NCBI GenBank assembly: GCA_902495155.1
Contig: CABUWD010000053.1
Span: 1 to 13,923, forward strand
Direction of reading: 5' to 3'
Length of the DNA stretch: 13,923 bases
From: an uncultured Collinsella sp.
GTDB taxonomy: Bacteria; Actinomycetota; Coriobacteriia; Coriobacteriales; Coriobacteriaceae
This document shows positions 6,324-12,545 of the stretch, piece by piece. A program made the position numbers and the translations under genes. The notes under the pieces were generated by a model that was not told the DNA's origin, did no database searches, and was given only the letters and a program-made list of their open reading frames with translations. Each line of letters begins with the position of its first letter. Within the stretch, counting starts at the first letter, position 1.

Positions 6324-8081
6324 ATGGACGCCATCGTAAAGATGCTCGAAAAGCATCAACCGTTCTTTGAGAAGATCTCGAGGAACATATACCTCCAGGC
6401 CATCAAGGACGGATTCCTTGGGTGCATGCCCATTGTCCTCACCTCTTCGATCTTTCTGCTCATTGCCACCCTTCCCGGCGTAGTCGGCGTCACGCTGCCC
6501 CAGCCGCTCATCGACTGGTGCAACAAGCTCTACAACTTCACCATGGGCGTCATGGGCATCATGGTTGCCGGCACCACTGCCAAGAACTTCACGGCTTCCA
6601 TGAACCGTCGCATGCCCGCCGGCAAGGTGCTCAACGACGGCTCCACCATGGTGGCCGCCCAGTGCAGTATGCTTTTGCTCGCCGTTACGCAGTTCACCAC
6701 CAAGTTCAACGGCTCCGAGCTTTCGGTCTTCGACTGCACCAGCATGGGCACGCGCGGTCTGTTCTCGGCCTATATCGCCGCGTTCATCACCGTGTGGGTC
6801 TACAAATTCTGCGTCTCGCGCGATCTGACCATTAAGCTGCCCAAGGAGGTCCCGGGCGCCATCGCTCAGAACTTCCGCGACATCATCCCCTTTGGCGGCG
6901 CCGTCATCATCTGCGGCATCATCGATGTCGTCGTGCGTAACCTCATGGGCGTTCCGTTCTCTGAGCTGCTTATTAAACTGCTTTCCCCGCTCTTTACCGC
7001 TGCAGAAACCTATCCTGGCCTCATCCTCATCCAGGCGGCCACCGCGTTCTTCTGGTTCATCGGCGTCCACGGTCCTTCGATCGTCCAGCCGGGCATCGAC
7101 CCCATCCGTCTTGCCAACCAGGCCGAGAACCTGCAGGTTCTCCTGGCCGGTGGTCACCCCGCCCATTCCCTCACCTTTAACATGTCGCTCGTGGGTGAGT
7201 TCGGCGGCACCGGCGCCACGTTCATCGTGCCGCTTCTGCTGATTCTCTTTATGAAGTCCAAGCAGCTCAAAGCCGTCGGTAAGGCCTCGATTGTTCCTGT
7301 TGCCTTTGCTGTCAACGAGCCGCTGCTCTTTGGCGCGCCGATGATCCTTAACCCCTACATGCTCATCCCCTTTGTTGCCGCCGGCTGCGTCAACGTAAGC
7401 GTTGCCAAGTTCTTTATCGACAACGTGGGCATGAACGGCTTCTCCTTCGTGGTGCCTTGGGCTACCCCTGCCCCCATCGGCATCTTCATCACCACAAACT
7501 TCCAGCTTATCGCCCTGGTATTTGTCGCAATCATCATCTTGCTGGACGCCATCATCTACCTGCCGTTCTTGAAGGCGTACGATAAGCTGCTCTGCGACCA
7601 GGAGGCCGAGCGCGCCGCCGAGCTGGGTCTCGAGTCCGATGGTGCTGCCACCATCGCCGCCAGCACCTCTGCGCCCGCTGTCGAGCCGACCGCCGCTGCC
7701 GCCGACAGCAAGCCTGTCGCCGATCAGCCCGAGCCCGCCGCCGACGCATCCGCTAAGAAGGATGTCGACGGTCTGAAGGTCCTCGTCCTGTGCGCCGGCG
7801 CCGGCACCTCTGCCATGCTTGCCAACGCCATCAAGGAAGGTGCTGCGCAGACCGGAGAGAACATCGCTTCCTCCGCAGGCGCCTATGGCCAGCACACTGC
7901 CATCATGGATCAGTACGACGTTATCGTGCTTGCCCCGCAGGTTCGTAGCTACTACAACGACATGAAGGCCGACACCGATCGCCTGGGCATTAAGCTGCTC
8001 GCTCCCCGCGGTAAGGAATATATCGACCTTACCCGCGATCCCGCCGGCGCCATTAAGTGGCTCCGCGAGAACCTCGACTAG
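6324..8081 (+). CDS. lacE: Lactose-type PTS permease EIICB, module 2
   Basis: This second EIICB permease of the Lac PTS family (585 aa) is paralogous to 3105-4865 along its whole length. The N-terminus KISRNIYLQAIKDGFL opens the multi-spanning IIC region. His249 (GVHGPS) and Glu332 (AVNEP) occupy the expected substrate-site positions. A longer Ala/Asp/Pro-rich linker (about 435-485) leads to the IIB domain, with active Cys490 in VLVLCAGAGTSAMLANAI. An AAAGGAG ribosome site ends 4 nt before the ATG. It is the first gene of its operon, 76 bp before lacG, whereas the module 1 permease comes second. Compared with module 1 the first extracytoplasmic segment is shorter (LPGVVGVTLPQP), so the substrate may differ. 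A 657-codon frame on the other strand is an antisense shadow. Confidence 0.9.
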   Translation: MDAIVKMLEKHQPFFEKISRNIYLQAIKDGFLGCMPIVLTSSIFLLIATLPGVVGVTLPQPLIDWCNKLYNFTMGVMGIMVAGTTAKNFTASMNRRMPAGKVLNDGSTMVAAQCSMLLLAVTQFTTKFNGSELSVFDCTSMGTRGLFSAYIAAFITVWVYKFCVSRDLTIKLPKEVPGAIAQNFRDIIPFGGAVIICGIIDVVVRNLMGVPFSELLIKLLSPLFTAAETYPGLILIQAATAFFWFIGVHGPSIVQPGIDPIRLANQAENLQVLLAGGHPAHSLTFNMSLVGEFGGTGATFIVPLLLILFMKSKQLKAVGKASIVPVAFAVNEPLLFGAPMILNPYMLIPFVAAGCVNVSVAKFFIDNVGMNGFSFVVPWATPAPIGIFITTNFQLIALVFVAIIILLDAIIYLPFLKAYDKLLCDQEAERAAELGLESDGAATIAASTSAPAVEPTAAAADSKPVADQPEPAADASAKKDVDGLKVLVLCAGAGTSAMLANAIKEGAAQTGENIASSAGAYGQHTAIMDQYDVIVLAPQVRSYYNDMKADTDRLGIKLLAPRGKEYIDLTRDPAGAIKWLRENLD

Positions 8082-8096
8082 GTTCCTCCCTCTGTT

Positions 8097-8123
8097 GGTG
8101 CCCGGATCCCCAGTTCGGGCACC
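8097..8123 (+). other. Intercistronic hairpin between lacE and lacG
   Basis: GGTGCCCG (8097-8104) pairs perfectly with CGGGCACC (8116-8123) around an 11-nt loop. No T-tract follows. It occupies almost the whole functional part of the 76-bp gap, just before the AAAGG ribosome site of lacG, and resembles the module 1 arrangement. It could act in message stability or partial read-through. Confidence 0.7.
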
Positions 8124-8157
8124 TCTCCCTATTCGAATCCCACAGAAAGGATGACTC

Positions 8158-9579
8158 ATGACCAACCCCATGCAGTTCCCCGACGGCTTTGTGTTTGGCG
8201 GCGCCACCGCCGCTTACCAGGTTGAGGGCGAGACCCGCACGCACGGCAAGGGCAAAGTGCCCTGGGACGATTTCCTGGCAGCTCAGGGTCGCTTCTCCCC
8301 CGATCCCGCAAGCGATTTCTACAACAAGTACCCGGTCGATATCGACCTGTGCCAGCGTTTCGGCATCAACGGTATCCGCGTCTCCATCGCTTGGAGCCGC
8401 ATCTTCCCCAACGGCACTGGCGAGATTAACCCCGAGGGTGTTGCCTTCTATCACGAGCTCTTTGCCACCTGCAATAATGCCGGCGTTATCCCCTATGTCA
8501 CGCTCGATCACTTTGATACACCTGAGGCCTTTTACCAGAACGGCGGCGAGGGCTTCCTGACGCGCACGACGATCGACGCCTTTGTCGAGTACGCCAAGTT
8601 CTGCTTTGCCGAGTTCACCGAGGTCAAGCACTGGTTTACCTTTAACGAGATTCCCGCGACCGCCGAGGGCAGCTTTATCGTCGGCAACTGGCCGCACGGC
8701 GAGAAGTATCGCCTGGACAAGGCCTTCCAGCTCATGCACAACATGATGGTGGCCCACGCCAAGGCCGTCGTCGCCTTCCATGAGGGCGGCTTTGAGGGCG
8801 AGATCGGCATTGTCCAGAACCTGGAGCCCAAGTATCCCCTCGACCCCAACAACGCCGCCGACTGCGAGGCGGCTCGCATGGCCGACGTCATCAACAACCG
8901 CTGGGTACTCGACGCCACCTTCCGCGGCCACTATGTAGCCGACACCATGGAAGCCGCAACCAAGCTGGCCCATATCGCCGGCGGCGAGCTCGACGTCCGA
9001 GACGAGGACATCGCCGCGCTGACCGCCGCGCTCCCCTACAACGATTGCCTGGGCGTCAACACCTACAAGTGCCAGTTCCTGCGTGCCGCCGAGGGCGAAA
9101 ACGACATCAACCACAATGGCACCGGCGACAAGGGCTCCTCGCGCTGGTTCCTCAAGGGCGTGGGCGAGTCATGCGTGCGCGAAGGCGTACCCACCACCGA
9201 TTGGGACTGGATCATCTATCCCGAGGGCCTCTACGACCTGCTGCTCCGCATTAAGAACGATTACCCCAACTACAAGAAGATCTACATCACCGAGAACGGT
9301 ATGGGCTATAAGGACGACTTTGAGGACGGCTTTATCGACGACGCCCCTCGCATCGACTACATGCGTCAGCATCTCGCATGGATCCTCAAGGCAATCGACG
9401 GCGGCGTGAACGTCGACGGCTACTTTGTGTGGTCGCTGCAGGACCAGTTCTCCTGGACCAACGGCTATAACAAGCGCTATGGCCTGTTCTACATCGACTT
9501 TGAGACCCAGAAGCGCTATCCCAAGGCGAGCGCGTACTGGTACAAGAACATCTCGGAGACCGGCCTGCTCATGGCCTAG
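8158..9579 (+). CDS. lacG: 6-phospho-beta-galactosidase (GH1), module 2
   Basis: This cytoplasmic GH1 enzyme splits PTS-imported 6-phospho-beta-galactosides. It is 473 aa and closer to Lactococcus LacG than its module 1 paralogue, with FGGATAAYQVEG near the start and SAYWYKN near the end. The acid/base is Glu164 (FTFNEI) and the nucleophile Glu379 (YITENGMGYKD). The phosphate and galactose pocket is Ser432, Trp433, Lys439 and Tyr441 in FSWTNGYNKRYG, offset by 4 from LacG 428/429/435/437. The Trp argues for galactosides over glucosides. AAAGG lies 7 nt before the chosen ATG; an ATG at 8151 is out of frame. The gene is the last of its operon and is followed by a strong terminator. Confidence 0.92.
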   Translation: MTNPMQFPDGFVFGGATAAYQVEGETRTHGKGKVPWDDFLAAQGRFSPDPASDFYNKYPVDIDLCQRFGINGIRVSIAWSRIFPNGTGEINPEGVAFYHELFATCNNAGVIPYVTLDHFDTPEAFYQNGGEGFLTRTTIDAFVEYAKFCFAEFTEVKHWFTFNEIPATAEGSFIVGNWPHGEKYRLDKAFQLMHNMMVAHAKAVVAFHEGGFEGEIGIVQNLEPKYPLDPNNAADCEAARMADVINNRWVLDATFRGHYVADTMEAATKLAHIAGGELDVRDEDIAALTAALPYNDCLGVNTYKCQFLRAAEGENDINHNGTGDKGSSRWFLKGVGESCVREGVPTTDWDWIIYPEGLYDLLLRIKNDYPNYKKIYITENGMGYKDDFEDGFIDDAPRIDYMRQHLAWILKAIDGGVNVDGYFVWSLQDQFSWTNGYNKRYGLFYIDFETQKRYPKASAYWYKNISETGLLMA

Positions 9580-9601
9580 TTTCAGCCACATACCCCTTGT
9601 C

Positions 9602-9651
9602 GGCCGCATGTGAGTCCCTCCACGGGATCGCATACGGCCTTTTTGTTTTTT
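9602..9651 (+). terminator. Intrinsic terminator after lacG of module 2
   Basis: GGCCGCATGTGA (9602-9613) pairs with TCGCATACGGCC (9628-9639), with one mismatch and one G-U. An inner TCCC/GGGA pair extends the stem. The run TTTTTGTTTTTT follows directly. Confidence 0.9.
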
Positions 9652-9672
9652 GCCGAGCCGCGCGGATCGTTT

Positions 9673-9729
9673 GTCTCGATCTGTAACATCTAGCTGGGAT
9701 TTTCGGTCCTAATTGTTACAGATTGAGAC
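9673..9729. repeat. 57-bp palindromic repeat, copy D (first of tandem array)
   Basis: Arms GTCTCGATCTGTAACA (9673-9688) and TGTTACAGATTGAGAC (9714-9729) pair at 15 of 16 positions. Flanking CGTTT and GAACG largely continue the symmetry to about 21 bp. It lies 22 bp after the lacG terminator. This is the most symmetrical copy. Confidence 0.9.
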
Positions 9730-9752
9730 GAACGCGCAGGCCGGTCCGAATA

Positions 9753-9809
9753 ATCTAAATCTGTAACACCTAGCCCACTTTTGTCCATCTACCTGTTACA
9801 GATCGAGAC
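9753..9809. repeat. 57-bp palindromic repeat, copy E
   Basis: The left arm ATCTAAATCTGTAACA (9753-9768) and right arm TGTTACAGATCGAGAC (9794-9809) pair perfectly over the inner 10 bp. It starts exactly 80 bp after copy D. TAG and CTA inside the core can extend the stem beyond a CC/CC internal loop. Confidence 0.9.
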
Positions 9810-9832
9810 AAACGCACAGGTCAATCCGCTCA

Positions 9833-9889
9833 ATCTCGATCTGCAACATCTAGCCGAGCTTTTCGGTCCCAGTTGTTACAGATTGAGAC
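9833..9889. repeat. 57-bp palindromic repeat, copy F
   Basis: The left arm ATCTCGATCTGCAACA (9833-9848) and right arm TGTTACAGATTGAGAC (9874-9889) lie 80 bp after copy E. One C replaces T in the left stem, costing one pair. The core has an inner CCGA/TCGG hairpin, as in copy C. Confidence 0.9.
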
Positions 9890-9912
9890 AAACGGAATCG
9901 GCCAGGCAGAAA

Positions 9913-9969
9913 ATCTAAATCTGTAACATCTAACGAGCATTTGATCGCCTAGTTGTTACAGATCGAGAC
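9913..9969. repeat. 57-bp palindromic repeat, copy G (last of tandem array)
   Basis: The left arm ATCTAAATCTGTAACA (9913-9928) and right arm TGTTACAGATCGAGAC (9954-9969) lie 80 bp after copy F. In the core CTA and TAG pair beyond a T-T mismatch, the reverse of the TAG/CTA in copy E. The array ends here, with AATC instead of the usual AAACG flank. Confidence 0.9.
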
Positions 9970-10041
9970 AATCAGATGGTCAAATCCTCACTTTCCAGGC
10001 AGCTACGAAGCGCTCCTCTTTCTTAATTATTATCGGCATCA

Positions 10042-10093
10042 CGAACACACTTCGGTATCTTTTAATGCCAAAATGATACCGAAAGCGTGTTCG
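10042..10093. repeat. Long imperfect hairpin in the intergenic stretch
   Basis: CGAACAC (10042-10048) pairs with GTGTTCG (10087-10093), and TTCGGTATC (10051-10059) pairs with GATACCGAA (10075-10083). This gives 16 pairs with a 2/3-nt internal loop and a 15-nt A/T-rich terminal loop. No T-tract follows, so it is not a typical terminator. It does not resemble the 57-bp repeats. It may be a regulatory RNA structure or a palindromic binding site; no family is recognised. Confidence 0.55.
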
Positions 10094-10182
10094 AGAATAC
10101 GGATAATTCCATGCGTTAGCCCAATCAAGCCCCAGGCTTACAAACTCCGTTATTGTTCAGAATGCCAATGCATTCGCGTTTG

Positions 10183-10293
10183 CGCGTCATTTCGCGTCAC
10201 TTTGACGCGCATAATGACACGCAAATTTTTTCGTGTCATAATTTTGACGCGTAAAATGACGTGTAAAATTTTTACGTGTTATTTTTCACGTCA
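10183..10293. promoter_or_regulatory. Cluster of nine TGACRYG half-sites before the AlbA_2 gene
   Basis: TGACRYG or its complement occurs at 10183, 10193, 10203, 10215, 10232, 10245, 10257, 10275 (one mismatch) and 10287. Pairs form palindromes: CGCGTCA-CTT-TGACGCG (10193-10209), TGACACG-N10-CGTGTCA (10215-10238), and a nested four-site symmetry over 10245-10293. Adjacent direct copies are mostly 10 or 12-13 bp apart, about one helical turn. The pattern suggests cooperative binding by a dimeric regulator, perhaps the product of the next gene. Confidence 0.7.
10214..10242 (+). promoter_or_regulatory. Promoter of the AlbA_2-type regulator gene
   Basis: A -35 ATGACA (10214-10219), a 17-nt spacer and a -10 CATAAT (10237-10242) each match consensus at five of six positions. 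The TGACACG/CGTGTCA half-sites overlap the -35 box and the start of the -10 box, so occupancy should block RNA polymerase. About 75 nt of leader would follow, carrying four more half-sites. Confidence 0.6.
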
Positions 10294-10318
10294 AATTGAA
10301 GCGAAACGGAGCATCACA

Positions 10319-11575
10319 ATGCAAGAATCCAAAGATCTTGAATTCAAGGAATGCGTCACCAATTCGTTCCTTAAAACCGTCTCCGCTTATGCAAATGGCA
10401 CGGGAGGACGCGTTCTATTTGGAATTAACGACGACGGAGAAGCCGTTGGCCTCGATGACCCCAAGCAGACCTGCCTGGATATCGAAAACAAGATTAACGA
10501 TTCGATCATCCCCCAGCCCGATTACTCCCTAAAGATCGACGAGTCCGATGCAACCGTGGAGCTTACGGTCTTTCCCGGCAGATCGAAGCCTTACCTATAC
10601 CGCTCGAAGGCATACAAGCGCAATGACACCGCGACCATTCCAGTTGATACCCTAGGCCTTTCGCGTCTTGTACTCGAGGGTCAAAACCTCTCCTTTGAGC
10701 AGCTCCCGGCAAACAAACAAGATTTATCTTTCACCGTTTTAGAGAATCGTCTAACAGCAAAACTTTCGCTTCAGTCATTCACAACCGATACTCTCAAAAC
10801 CCTTGGCCTGCTTGATGAAACCGGAACCTACAACAACGCGGCAGAACTGCTCGCGGACGAGAATGGCTTCCCGGGTATCGACATCGCAGTGTTTGGTGAA
10901 ACTATCAACCTCATTAAGCAGCGCAAGACTCTTGAACATGCATCCGTTCTAGCGGAAATTGACGGAACCCTTGAGCTTTTCGAAGCCCAGTACTGCTACG
11001 AAGAGATCCAGGGGATGGAGCGGATCCGCAAGGAGCTCATTCCGCTCGAAGCATTCCGCGAGGCCATTACCAATGCAGTCGTTCATAGGACTTGGGATGC
11101 GCCCGCACACATCCGCATCTCGATGTTCGACGACCGTGTGGAAGTCGCTTCGCCCGGCGGCTTGCCGGCAAGCATGACCGTCGATGAATATCTGTCCGAC
11201 ATGCTATCCGTTAGACGCAATCGTATTCTTGCCGAAGTCTTTTTGCGCCTGGGTCTTATCGAAGCCTTTGGAACGGGCATCATGCGAATTCGCGATACCT
11301 ATAAGGACAGCGTCAGAAAGCCCCGGTTTCAAGTTTCGGATAACGCCATTGTGGTAACACTTCCCCTACTCATGGATAACCCGGGGCTCAAAGGCGACGA
11401 ACTTATCGTATTCGGACTGCTGAGCGGAGTACACCCTCAATCGACAAGCGAGCTTGCGGCCAAAGTCACCTTTAGTCGCTCAAAGCTTCTTCGCATCCTC
11501 AAAAAACTCGTTGAGACAGGCCTGGCGACAGTTGAAGGCACCGGCAGAGGGCAGAAGTATCGCCTGCTACGCTAG
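10319..11575 (+). CDS. AlbA_2/Schlafen-type DNA-binding regulator with ATPase-like domain
   Basis: This 418-aa protein belongs to the predicted-regulator group that joins an N-terminal AlbA_2 (Schlafen-like) domain to a GHKL-type ATP-binding segment and a winged helix. Residues 1-110 (LEFKECVTNSFLKTVSAYAN, GGRVLFGINDDG) form AlbA_2. The ATPase-like part has the N-box EAITNAVVHR (Glu248, Asn252, His256), then DDRVEVASPGG and AFGTGIMRI. Residues about 355-418 form the helix-turn-helix (TSELAAKVTFSRSKLLRILKKL). The frame is open back to 9953, but that extension covers repeat G, the hairpin and the promoter. I therefore start at the ATG at 10319, which has ACGGAG 7 nt upstream. Codons look more A/T-rich at third positions than in the lac genes, which hints at a different origin. 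It is monocistronic and its target is unknown; autoregulation through the upstream half-sites is an inference. Confidence 0.85.
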   Translation: MQESKDLEFKECVTNSFLKTVSAYANGTGGRVLFGINDDGEAVGLDDPKQTCLDIENKINDSIIPQPDYSLKIDESDATVELTVFPGRSKPYLYRSKAYKRNDTATIPVDTLGLSRLVLEGQNLSFEQLPANKQDLSFTVLENRLTAKLSLQSFTTDTLKTLGLLDETGTYNNAAELLADENGFPGIDIAVFGETINLIKQRKTLEHASVLAEIDGTLELFEAQYCYEEIQGMERIRKELIPLEAFREAITNAVVHRTWDAPAHIRISMFDDRVEVASPGGLPASMTVDEYLSDMLSVRRNRILAEVFLRLGLIEAFGTGIMRIRDTYKDSVRKPRFQVSDNAIVVTLPLLMDNPGLKGDELIVFGLLSGVHPQSTSELAAKVTFSRSKLLRILKKLVETGLATVEGTGRGQKYRLLR

Positions 11576-12340
11576 TTAGCAAATAACCTGCGTGTGTTCC
11601 TCGATGGCGGCACGATCCTCGGCGGCGATGCCCGGCTCGCACACCACGGCGTCCAGGCTGTCCAAGCGACAGAAGGTGTAGAAGTCGCGCTTGCCGATCT
11701 TGCTGGAGTCGGCGATCAGATAGCGCGAGTCCGCCTTGCTAAAGGCAAGCTGCTGGATACGGCCCTCGTCCATGTTGGATGTGGATACGTCACCGTCCAA
11801 GATACCGTTGGCGCCGATAAACGCCGCATCGATGCCCAGCGCACGCAGGGTATCCTCGGCCGTTGGCCCCACAAAAGCGGCAGTGCGGCGACGGTACATG
11901 CCGCCCACGAGGCACAGGTCGCAGTCCTCGCGCGCCTCGAGCAGGTTAAACACCGAAAGCGAATTAGTCACGATGCGCAGGCGAAACGCCGGCAGCAACG
12001 AGGCCATCTGCTCAACCGTGGTACCCGTGCCCAAAAAGATAGTAGAGCCCTCCTCGATAAGCTCCACAGCACGGCGTGCGATCTGCAGTTTTTCCTCGGC
12101 ATGCTTGGTGCGCTTTTCGCTGTGCGAATACTCATGGCGCAACATAGCGTGGGGACGACCCTGCGCACTGCGGGCGCCGCCGTGCACGCGCTCGATCTCA
12201 CCCAGACTCGCAAGTTCTTCGAGGTCGCGGCGAATCGTCATGTCCGAAACGCCCAGCGCATCCGAAATCTCCTTAACCGAGACCGTGCCCTGCTCTTCGA
12301 GCAGCTGACGAACCTTATCCTGTCGCTCTGCCTTAATCAC
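11576..12340 (-). CDS. DeoR-family transcriptional repressor
   Basis: This 254-aa DeoR/GlpR-type repressor senses a sugar phosphate and probably controls the divergent galM. The N-terminal helix-turn-helix (residues 19-41, VSVKEISDALGVSDMTIRRD) is followed by the family hallmark ERVHGGA (50-56). The C-terminal sensor domain has GTGTT (104-108), VTNSLSV (124-130), LVGGMYRRRTAAFVGP and ADSSKIG (210-216). I choose the GTG at 12340: GAGG lies 7 nt before it, and the protein then has normal family length. The upstream ATG at 12430 would add 30 residues unlike the family. A -10-like TACAAT lies at 12398-12393 on the minus strand. Its stop codon directly abuts the stop of the convergent AlbA_2 gene, with no terminator between them. 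Confidence 0.92.
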   Translation of the reverse strand: MIKAERQDKVRQLLEEQGTVSVKEISDALGVSDMTIRRDLEELASLGEIERVHGGARSAQGRPHAMLRHEYSHSEKRTKHAEEKLQIARRAVELIEEGSTIFLGTGTTVEQMASLLPAFRLRIVTNSLSVFNLLEAREDCDLCLVGGMYRRRTAAFVGPTAEDTLRALGIDAAFIGANGILDGDVSTSNMDEGRIQQLAFSKADSRYLIADSSKIGKRDFYTFCRLDSLDAVVCEPGIAAEDRAAIEEHTQVIC

Positions 12341-12545
12341 GATGAATCCTCGCTGTTCTATGCGCGCATACCGTTCAAACAGTAACGAACAAATTGTATC
12401 AGAATCGCGCGCCAAAAAATGAGCGCCCACACAGCCCCAATCATCACTTTTTTGAGAAAAATACCCCCTGCTTTAGTGGGGTGTAGTGATAATCTCGCCT
12501 GTTCGCGCTACAGTTTGTCCGAAATATCTCGATGTTAGGAACCAA
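12341..12545. promoter_or_regulatory. Divergent control region of the DeoR repressor and galM
   Basis: ATCATCACT (12440-12448) and AGTGATAAT (12485-12493) form an inverted pair matching at 8 of 9 positions, with starts 45 bp apart. The second overlaps a -10-like GATAAT (12488-12493) facing galM, though no good -35 lies at the right distance. A small ACCCC/GGGGT hairpin sits between them. These are candidate operators for the DeoR repressor, by position and symmetry only. Confidence 0.4.

Noticed and set aside
6234..8207. 657-codon minus-strand open frame opposite lacE of module 2
   Set aside because: It is Gly/Asp/Val-rich with no domain, and lies exactly antisense to a fully recognisable EIICB gene. 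The length reflects codon bias.
9673..9969. CRISPR array
   Set aside because: The regular spacing suggested one, but the repeats are 57 bp, alternate between two types and have diverged cores. The 23-nt intervals are not unique spacer-like inserts, and no cas genes are present.
9953..10318. 122-codon N-terminal extension of the AlbA_2 gene
   Set aside because: It would overlap repeat G, a hairpin, the predicted promoter and the half-site cluster, and its residues resemble no domain. The ATG at 10319 has a good ribosome site.
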